The notes below the pieces were generated by a model, which had not been told where the DNA came from, searched no databases, and worked only from the letters and a program-made list of their open reading frames with translations. Source: an uncultured Collinsella sp. (lineage in GTDB: Bacteria; Actinomycetota; Coriobacteriia; Coriobacteriales; Coriobacteriaceae). From it: a stretch of DNA of 11,613 nucleotides. The stretch is taken from NCBI GenBank assembly GCA_900545505.1, contig UQZC01000028.1, positions 1-11,613 on the forward strand. The letters are read 5' to 3'. The position numbers and the translations under genes were made by a program. Of this stretch, positions 6,677-11,613 are shown in pieces. Each line of letters opens with the position of its first letter. The stretch's first letter is position 1.

Positions 6677-7488
6677 TGGCATTCATGAAACGCGTGCGTC
6701 TCGATGACGAACTGATTTCACAGGGCATCTGCGCCGATCGCGCGGATGCCCTTCGCACTCTTATGGCCGGCTTGGTTTCGAGCGGCGGTGAGCGTTTGAC
6801 CTCTCCGGGGCTCAAGGTGGCGCCGGGCCTGCCACTGCACGTTAAGGGGCGCATTCCGTACGTCGGGCGCGGCGGCCTTAAGCTCGAGGGTGCGCTCGAT
6901 GCGTTTGGGATCGATCCGACGGACCTTGCTTGCCTCGATGTGGGCTGCTCCACGGGCGGCTTTACCGATTGCCTGCTCAAGCGCGACGCCGCTACTGTCG
7001 TTTCGGTCGATGTGGGGCGCGCTCAGTTCGACTGGTCGCTGCGTCAGGACGATCGCGTGACGCTCCACGAGCGCACGAATGTGACGCAGTTGCCCGAGCT
7101 CGGCTACGGCGGCGCTATCGACCTGGCCGTGTGCGACGTGTCGTTTACGAGTATCGCGAATATCATCGACGCGGTGCTGGCGTGTCTGAAGTCTTCGGGC
7201 TCGTTCTGCACGCTCGTGAAGCCGCAGTTTGAGGCTCCGGCGGCGCTGGTGGGCGAGGGCGGTATCGTGACCGATCCCGCCGTGCGTGTCGACACGCTTG
7301 TTGCGGTAATCGAGCTGTTTGCCGCGAAGGGCCTCTTCCCGGTCGACGTGTGCGTGTCGCCCATCCATGGCGCCAAGGGTAACGTGGAGTTTTTCTTGTA
7401 CGGTACGAGACTTGCCCCCGGCGAGCGCTCCGATGACGAGTTGCAATCCCAGGTATCGGCTTTGAGCGAGAAAGCGGCAACGCTATGA
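6676..7488 (+). CDS. tlyA: TlyA family 16S/23S rRNA 2'-O-methyltransferase
   Basis: In mycobacteria TlyA methylates ribose at 16S C1409 and 23S C1920, which is needed for capreomycin sensitivity. This 270-residue protein has an N-terminal S4 RNA-binding domain (about 5-60: RVRLDDELISQG, LMAGLV) and an FtsJ-like Rossmann methyltransferase. Visible parts are YVGRGGLKLEGALDAFGI, the SAM-binding LDVGCSTGGFTDCLL, and the proposed K-D-K-E set: Lys69 in GGLKLE, Asp in VCDVSF, Lys in LVKPQFE, Glu in KGNVEFF. The start could be ATG 6676 (TGATG overlap with xseB, chosen), TTG 6673 or ATG 6685, the last giving the family's usual MKRVRLD. The stop overlaps nadK. The order tlyA-nadK-recN matches Mycobacterium. 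Confidence 0.95.
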   Translation: MAFMKRVRLDDELISQGICADRADALRTLMAGLVSSGGERLTSPGLKVAPGLPLHVKGRIPYVGRGGLKLEGALDAFGIDPTDLACLDVGCSTGGFTDCLLKRDAATVVSVDVGRAQFDWSLRQDDRVTLHERTNVTQLPELGYGGAIDLAVCDVSFTSIANIIDAVLACLKSSGSFCTLVKPQFEAPAALVGEGGIVTDPAVRVDTLVAVIELFAAKGLFPVDVCVSPIHGAKGNVEFFLYGTRLAPGERSDDELQSQVSALSEKAATL

Positions 7489-8345
7489 AGGTCTTTCTGG
7501 TTCCCAATTACTACAAGCAAGAGGCGGTCGAGAGCGGCCTGATGCTCGAGCTCTGGCTGACGCGCCAGGGCTACGAGGTTGCATGGGCTGCCGACCAGCG
7601 CTCCAAGATCCAGAGCACGCCCGATGTTGACGATGCCGACTTGGTCATCACGCTCGGCGGCGACGGCACACTTCTGCGCGCCGCCCGCATTCTCAACTAC
7701 CGCGAGATTCCCATTTTGGGTCTTTCCTATGGCCACCTGGGCTTTTTGACGGCGGCCAGTCCCGAGGAACGCGATATTTTGCAGGTTGTGAGCGATGCCC
7801 TGTCCGGTGAGCTCCACGTGAGCCGCCGCGCCACTATCGCCGCGGATATCGTCTCGGTGCGCGATGACGGCACGAAGGATGTCGTGCGTTCGTTCGCCCT
7901 CAACGACATGGCGCTCACGCGTGGGCCCCTGTCCGATATGGTCGAGTTTGACATCACGGTGTCCGGCCATCATATCGATCGCCTGCGCGGTGACGGTGTC
8001 GTCGTGTCGACGGCGACCGGCTCCACCGGCTATGCGCTGAGCGCCGGAGGCCCTATCGTCAGCCCTGATTACACGGGCATGGTCTGCGTGCCCATCGCGC
8101 CGCACACCATTCAGGCTCGCGCCTTCCTGACCTCGCCGAGCGATGTCGTCGAAATCTTTATGTCAGATGATCGTCCGAGCGTGCCGGCGATTGCCATCGA
8201 TGGGCAGTTTATTACCTGCGATGGCACGGTCGAGAGCGTGGCTGTGCGTCGCGGTCCCGGCGATGTGCTGCTGCTGGATTATGGCCCCGAGAGCTTCTAT
8301 AACTCGGTGAGCCGCGTGTTCTACGGAGTGCGTCATGATCGATGA
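7485..8345 (+). CDS. nadK: NAD kinase
   Basis: NadK phosphorylates NAD to NADP in the cytoplasm. The protein has 286 residues, normal for the family. Motifs in order: GGDGT (58-62) with the catalytic Asp60, GHLGFLT, the NE/D motif as ALNDMALTRG, and the glycine-rich GDGVVVSTATGSTGYALSAGGPIV that binds NAD, then IAIDGQ near the C-terminus. The start ATG overlaps the tlyA stop as ATGA (7485-7488) and the stop lies 11 nt inside recN, so translation of all three is probably coupled. NAD kinase is often placed with recN; the functional link is not clear from sequence. Confidence 0.96.
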   Translation: MKVFLVPNYYKQEAVESGLMLELWLTRQGYEVAWAADQRSKIQSTPDVDDADLVITLGGDGTLLRAARILNYREIPILGLSYGHLGFLTAASPEERDILQVVSDALSGELHVSRRATIAADIVSVRDDGTKDVVRSFALNDMALTRGPLSDMVEFDITVSGHHIDRLRGDGVVVSTATGSTGYALSAGGPIVSPDYTGMVCVPIAPHTIQARAFLTSPSDVVEIFMSDDRPSVPAIAIDGQFITCDGTVESVAVRRGPGDVLLLDYGPESFYNSVSRVFYGVRHDR

Positions 8346-9963
8346 GCTGCAGGTTTCCAACATTGCACTCATTCGCGAGGCGACGTTGGTGCCGAGTGCC
8401 GGCTTGACCGTCCTGACCGGTGAGACCGGTGCTGGCAAGACCGCGCTTCTTTCGGCGCTCAAGCTTATTTTGGGCGAGCGCGCCGATTCGTCGACGGTTC
8501 GCGAGGGCGAGGCGCTTGCCAGCGTCGAGGCGCGCCTGTTTGACGGCCCGCACGACACGGAGGGCTTCGCCGTGCAGCGCAGCCTTTCTGCCGAGGGCCG
8601 CAGCCGCGTAAAAATTGACGGCCGCATCGCCAGCGTGCGCGAGCTTTCGGAGCGCGTCGGCGTGATGATGGATCTGTGCGGTCAGCATGAACATCAGCGC
8701 CTGCTCGACCCGGCGCACCATGTCGCCATGGTCGATGCTTGGGCTGGGCGCGCGGCGCTTGAGGCGCTCGAGAAGTATCGCACCTGCTTTAAGGCTTCGC
8801 GTGCCGCCGCCAAGGAGCTTCGCCGTGTGGAGGAAGCCTCGCGTGCGCAGGGGAGTCGCGTCGAGGAAGCACGTTTTGCCCTTGAGCGTATCTCCGAGGT
8901 CGACCCCAAGCCAGGCGAGTACGAGGAACTCGAGGAGCTGCTGCCGCGCTCGGAGCACGCCGAGGTCTTGGTGGCGACGGCAAACGAGGCCCATGAATCG
9001 CTTGCTGCCGAAGGGGGAGCGCTCGATGCCGTGAATGGCGCCGTGGCCGAGCTTGCCCGCATGGCTGCCGTCGATCGCAAGCTGGGTGATATCGCCGACG
9101 CACTTTCGGACGCCTGCATCTCACTGGAGGATTGCGCCAACGAGCTGCGTGCCTATCGCGATGGCGTTGCGTTTGACCCTCGTGAGCTCGCTCGCATGCG
9201 CGAGCGGTATTCCGACCTCAAGGGCCTTCTGCGCCAGTGGGGTCCCACCATGGACGACGTCTTTGCCATGCGCGATCGCTCGAAAGAGCTGTTGTCGCTG
9301 GTAGACGATGGTGATGAGCAGATCAAGAAGGCTCGCGAGGCACTCGGTGCGGCTGAACGCGAGCTCTTTGCTGCCGCCAAGGCACTTAAGCGCGCGCGGA
9401 ACACCGCTGCCCCGCGCTTTTGTCACGAGGTTGGTCGTCAGATGGCGCGCCTGGAGATGGGCGGCGCCGAGCTCGTCTGGGAGTCGCGCGATCTTCCGCG
9501 TGCCGAATGGACGCCGGCAGGCCCTTCGAGCTACGAGCTTTTGTATCGCAGCGGTGCCGGATTGACGCCGCGCCCCCTGCGCCGCATTGCGTCGGGCGGC
9601 GAGTTGAGCCGCGTTATGCTGGCGAGCAAGGTTATTCTCGGCAACGCGGACGGCGTCGACACGCTGGTTTTTGATGAGGTCGATGCCGGCGTCGGCGGCT
9701 CTACTGCGCGTGCCCTCGCGAGCGTGCTGGCAGATCTCGCCGCTACGCATCAGGTGATTGTCGTAACCCACCTGGCGCAGGTCGCCGTCATGGCCGACAA
9801 GCATTACGTGGTCAGTAAAGAGCCCGGCGACGTTCCCCAAACGCATCTGGACGAGGTGACCGGCGATGCCCGTACCGCCGAGATCGCTCGCATGCTGAGC
9901 GGCGATCAATCCGAGGCAAGCCTGGCGCACGCCAGGCAGATGCTGGAAGAAGCGCGTGCTTAG
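8335..9963 (+). CDS. recN: DNA repair protein RecN
   Basis: RecN is an SMC-like ATPase that gathers at DNA double-strand breaks and helps RecA-dependent repair. The 542 residues match the family. The N-terminal ATP-binding half has FSN-like VSNIALI and Walker A GETGAGKT (29-36). LCGQHEHQRLLDP is a RecN hallmark. The middle is two helical coiled-coil arms rich in Glu, Ala and Arg (about 150-350). The C-terminal half has the ABC signature ASGGELSRVMLA (Ser420) and Walker B LVFDEVDAGVGG (Asp447, Glu448), then VTHLAQVAVMAD. The start has ACGGAG (8323-8328) and overlaps nadK by 11 nt. It ends the operon. No SOS box was seen before it. Confidence 0.96.
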   Translation: MIDELQVSNIALIREATLVPSAGLTVLTGETGAGKTALLSALKLILGERADSSTVREGEALASVEARLFDGPHDTEGFAVQRSLSAEGRSRVKIDGRIASVRELSERVGVMMDLCGQHEHQRLLDPAHHVAMVDAWAGRAALEALEKYRTCFKASRAAAKELRRVEEASRAQGSRVEEARFALERISEVDPKPGEYEELEELLPRSEHAEVLVATANEAHESLAAEGGALDAVNGAVAELARMAAVDRKLGDIADALSDACISLEDCANELRAYRDGVAFDPRELARMRERYSDLKGLLRQWGPTMDDVFAMRDRSKELLSLVDDGDEQIKKAREALGAAERELFAAAKALKRARNTAAPRFCHEVGRQMARLEMGGAELVWESRDLPRAEWTPAGPSSYELLYRSGAGLTPRPLRRIASGGELSRVMLASKVILGNADGVDTLVFDEVDAGVGGSTARALASVLADLAATHQVIVVTHLAQVAVMADKHYVVSKEPGDVPQTHLDEVTGDARTAEIARMLSGDQSEASLAHARQMLEEARA

Positions 9964-9989
9964 GCCGAGCCGTTACATGTATGTTCGAC

Positions 9990-10161
9990 CCGGCCGCCAC
10001 GAAACCGGTCCATCTACTACGTTTAATAGGCCATCGGGAACCACGTCAAGAATTGCAAAAAGAAAACCGCAGGTAGAACGCCTGCGGTTTTCTCTATTTT
10101 CGGTATGTGGTTGGGCCATACTGATAAAACGTAGTAGATGGGCCAGTTTCGTGGCGACCGG
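9990..10161. repeat. 172-bp nested palindrome between recN and rpiR
   Basis: The 35-nt left arm (9990-10024) and the reverse complement of 10127-10161 agree at 32 of 35 positions. Shared parts include GCCACGAAAC and CCATCTACTACGTTT. Partial pairing continues inwards (GGCC at 10029-10032 with 10114-10117, and AACCAC at 10040-10045 with GTGGTT at 10107-10112). The centre is the perfect terminator hairpin listed separately, so both share one midpoint near 10076-10077. The element fills most of the 221-nt gap between convergent genes and encodes nothing. It could be a MITE/REP-type repeat, a bidirectional termination structure or a DNA-site palindrome. No target-site duplication was seen. Confidence 0.8.
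10061..10093. terminator. Bidirectional intrinsic terminator for recN and rpiR
   Basis: A perfect 13-bp stem, AGAAAACCGCAGG (10061-10073) with CCTGCGGTTTTCT (10081-10093), closes the 7-nt loop TAGAACG. The stem has a T-rich 3' side on the + strand (GGTTTTCTCTATTTT). On the - strand it is followed by the complement of the A-run before 10061, so it can stop transcription from both convergent genes. Confidence 0.92.
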
Positions 10162-10184
10162 CGTTTGTCGGCTCCCCAAAATGT

Positions 10185-11042
10185 CTACTCCACGACCTTA
10201 TCCGGCTGGATGAGCTCCTCGTAGTAGCTGATGTGCTCGCGCGCATCCTCGATTTCGGGCAGCAGGAAGTTGTAGATGACCTCTATGATCATCGTGGCGC
10301 TCATCTTGGAGAACGCGAAGTCGCCCGTTGTCAGCAGTGCCTCGTGATTGACGGTATTAAAGGTGTAGTCGGCCAGGCGCGCAAGTGGAGACTTGCTGTC
10401 GCTGCTGATGACGACTACAGTGGCGCCGCAATCGCGAGCTGCTTTTGCCATGCGGTTCAGTCGACGCGACTTGCCTGAGTTCGAGATCAGCACGATGACA
10501 TCCCCAGGGCGCAACGTGAGCGCGAAACCAATCGAGGTCTCACTAATGGTGCTCGCCATGCAGCGTAGACCCAGCTGCGAAAACTTAAATGTCGCATCGA
10601 GCGCGACCGCGTTCGTATTGCCCACGGCGGCGAACTCAATAACGCCGGCATTCTTAAGCGCGTGCACAACTGCGGCCAACGTGTCGTGATCAATGCCGTC
10701 GATGGTCGCATTAAGCTCGCTCACCTTGGCGGCGAGGATATTTTTAAGGCTCTGCTCCATGTTGTCGAGCGAGACCTCGTCGGTCAGGCCCTCGTTGCGC
10801 TGACTCTCTAAGTCGCGAGCCAACGAAAACTGAAAGCTGCGGAAGCTGCCAAAGCCCAGCTTGCGGCAGAAGCGCGAAACCGTCGCCTCGGACGTGGCAG
10901 CGGCTCGAGAGAGCTGGGCGGCCGTCAGGCGCGGCGCCTCGGACTGGTGCTCCAATATATAGTCGACAATGCGCTGCTCGGAATCGCTGTACCCTTTGTG
11001 CGTGCTAATAAGGGAGAGCGCGCTCTTGCTGCTATCGGTCAT
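10185..11042 (-). CDS. RpiR/MurR family transcriptional regulator (HTH + SIS domain)
   Basis: RpiR-type regulators bind DNA through an N-terminal helix-turn-helix and sense a phosphosugar with a C-terminal SIS domain. The 285-residue protein has the HTH_6 domain at about 1-77, with LTAAQLSRAAATSEATVSRF and CRKLGFGSFRSF, a linker (about 78-120), and SIS at about 125-255 with VGNTNA (140-145), SNSGKS (187-192) and VISSDSKSPLARLAD (211-225). The SIS residues that hold sugar phosphate look intact. It is divergent from a fructose-family PTS gene, so it very likely controls that operon and itself. Start: ATG at 11040-11042 with AGGAG a few bases upstream on its strand. Effector unknown; a hexose or fructose phosphate is a reasonable guess. 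Confidence 0.92.
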   Translation of the reverse strand: MTDSSKSALSLISTHKGYSDSEQRIVDYILEHQSEAPRLTAAQLSRAAATSEATVSRFCRKLGFGSFRSFQFSLARDLESQRNEGLTDEVSLDNMEQSLKNILAAKVSELNATIDGIDHDTLAAVVHALKNAGVIEFAAVGNTNAVALDATFKFSQLGLRCMASTISETSIGFALTLRPGDVIVLISNSGKSRRLNRMAKAARDCGATVVVISSDSKSPLARLADYTFNTVNHEALLTTGDFAFSKMSATMIIEVIYNFLLPEIEDAREHISYYEELIQPDKVVE

Positions 11043-11056
11043 GGATGGCTCCTGGT

Positions 11057-11090
11057 TGGCATTGAAAATCGGACTCTTTTTTCAATGCCA
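11057..11090. promoter_or_regulatory. Perfect 12-bp inverted repeat, probable RpiR-family operator
   Basis: TGGCATTGAAAA (11057-11068) and TTTTCAATGCCA (11079-11090) are exact inverse complements with a 10-nt spacer. The site lies just downstream of the TATACT box of rpiR, over its expected transcription start and 15 nt before its start codon, which suggests autorepression. The TGAAA core recurs across the region. Confidence 0.65.
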
Positions 11091-11173
11091 TAGTATACGG
11101 GCATTTTCAATTACAAGATACACCTTGCCGTTTCAAGTGTTGATGGTAAACTTTCACTTACCGTTTACGGCTA

Positions 11174-11188
11174 TGAAAGAACCTTTCA
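11174..11188. promoter_or_regulatory. Second TGAAAG/CTTTCA inverted repeat, probable operator on the PTS side
   Basis: TGAAAG (11174-11179) and CTTTCA (11183-11188) form a perfect 6-bp inverted repeat with a 3-nt spacer, sharing the TGAAA core with the site at 11057-11090. It lies downstream of the candidate + strand -10, a place that would block the PTS transcript. The centre lacks the CG of a catabolite cre site. Confidence 0.5.
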
Positions 11189-11251
11189 CCGGAGAATTGC
11201 GCCTTGTCTCTTCTCACGCGGACGGTAGGTTGGTATCTTTCAATTGTGGAA

Positions 11252-11293
11252 AAACGCGCATTGAAGCGCGTTTAGGGGAGCGCCTGCGGGCGC
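11252..11293 (+). other. Two hairpins in the leader of the PTS gene
   Basis: AAACGCGC (11252-11259) pairs with GCGCGTTT (11266-11273) around ATTGAA. GCGCC (11280-11284) pairs with GGCGC (11289-11293) around TGCG. Neither is followed by a T-run, so they are not plain terminators. They stand 11 nt before the ribosome-binding site AAGGAGG (11304-11310) and may affect leader stability or bind an antiterminator; no family match was recognised. Confidence 0.5.
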
Positions 11294-11315
11294 AGTACTC
11301 AAGAAGGAGGGACAC

Positions 11316-11613
11316 ATGGCTAAGTTTGACATCATCGCCGCGACCGGTTGCCCGACCGGCATTGCGCACACCTTCATGGCGAAGGAGGCGCTGGAGAAGG
11401 CAGCTGCCGAGCGAGGTCTGACCATTAAGGTCGAGACTCATGGCCAGGTCGGTGTCGAGAACGAGCTCACCAAGAGCGAGATCGCCGGTGCCAAGGCCGT
11501 CGTCGTCGCAGCCGATAAGGATGTCCAGGCTGAGCGTTTCGCCGGTAAGCCCATGGTTTCCGTTGGTGTTTCCAAGGCCCTGTCTGTCGAGGCTGCTGGT
11601 AAGCTGATCGACC
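11316..11613 (+). CDS. Fructose-family PTS EIIB domain protein, 3'-truncated by window edge
   Basis: The gene starts at ATG 11316 behind a near-perfect AAGGAGG (11304-11310) and runs off the window after 99 codons. The visible part is one fructose-type EIIB domain: FDIIAATGCPTGIAHTFMA carries the phosphorylated Cys12 in the signature CPTGIAHTFMA, followed by VETHGQVGVENEL and VVVAADKDV. EIIB takes phosphate from EIIA and passes it to the sugar during uptake. In most relatives an EIIC membrane domain follows in the same chain, sometimes EIIA too; that part is outside the window. Sugar may be fructose, mannose or a relative. Divergence from the RpiR-type gene implies regulation by it. Confidence 0.92.
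   Translation, partial: MAKFDIIAATGCPTGIAHTFMAKEALEKAAAERGLTIKVETHGQVGVENELTKSEIAGAKAVVVAADKDVQAERFAGKPMVSVGVSKALSVEAAGKLID

Larger units (their letters stand above)
11043..11315. promoter_or_regulatory. Divergent promoter/operator region between rpiR and the PTS gene
   Basis: This 273-nt stretch is AT-richer than its surroundings and contains no gene. It has eight TGAAA/TTTCA half-sites: 11063, 11080, 11105, 11131, 11152, 11174, 11184 and 11238. A - strand TATACT (complement of 11092-11097) is a likely -10 for rpiR, with a poor -35. On the + strand TTGCCG (11125-11130), a 16-nt spacer and TAAACT (11147-11152) could form the PTS promoter. A GTAAAC (11146-11151) and GTTTAC (11163-11168) inverted pair overlaps it. 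Promoter assignments are tentative. Confidence 0.55.

Noticed and set aside
7104..8105. 333-codon - strand frame across tlyA and nadK
   Set aside because: Crosses two well-supported genes and shows no motif; a product of high GC content.
11174..11188. Catabolite-repression cre site
   Set aside because: The centre lacks the CG dinucleotide and the spacing is odd; it fits the local TGAAA repeat family better.
1..11613. CRISPR array, tRNA, rRNA, insertion sequence or phage genes
   Set aside because: No regularly spaced repeats, cloverleaf, transposase or integrase motifs were found on either strand.

Overview
The window looks like chromosome of a high-GC Gram-positive bacterium of the Actinomycetota, most likely a gut Coriobacteriia member close to Collinsella. 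This is an inference from base composition, codon use and gene order. The run aroK, aroB-like, pepQ, efp, nusB matches the order known from Mycobacterium, and tlyA-nadK-recN is also an actinobacterial order. The Asp23 gene and the nusB-xseB pair recall the Bacillus efp-to-recN region. It is a housekeeping region. No integrase, transposase, phage gene, CRISPR array, tRNA or rRNA gene was seen.

Region 1 (1-3479, + strand) is a tightly packed unit. It holds the 3' part of mltG (cell-wall lytic transglycosylase), a YqeG-type HAD phosphatase, shikimate kinase aroK, and an AroB-family gene that has lost the residues a working 3-dehydroquinate synthase needs. The genes are 2-8 nt apart or overlap at ATGA. 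A 132-nt gap (3480-3611) holds a long stem with an inner hairpin and a T-run.

Region 2 (3612-4807) is pepQ, an M24 proline peptidase with all metal ligands, ending in a strong intrinsic terminator.

Region 3 (4839-9963) starts at a perfect TATAAT box and runs efp, asp23-family gene, nusB, xseB, tlyA, nadK, recN. Gaps are 24 nt or less, and xseB/tlyA, tlyA/nadK and nadK/recN overlap. It joins translation (EF-P), envelope stress, rRNA antitermination, DNA processing, rRNA 2'-O-methylation, NADP supply and double-strand-break repair in one probable operon.

Region 4 (9964-10184), between convergent recN and rpiR, is almost filled by a 172-bp nested palindrome: 35-bp outer arms around a perfect 13-bp terminator hairpin.

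Region 5 (10185-11613) is a divergent pair, an RpiR/MurR-family sugar-phosphate-sensing regulator (- strand) and the start of a fructose-family PTS gene (+ strand). The 273-nt space between them is AT-rich and crowded with TGAAA/TTTCA inverted repeats that are likely operators.

The main oddities are the apparently catalytically dead AroB homologue in the true aroB position, the 172-bp palindrome, and the structured pepQ leader.
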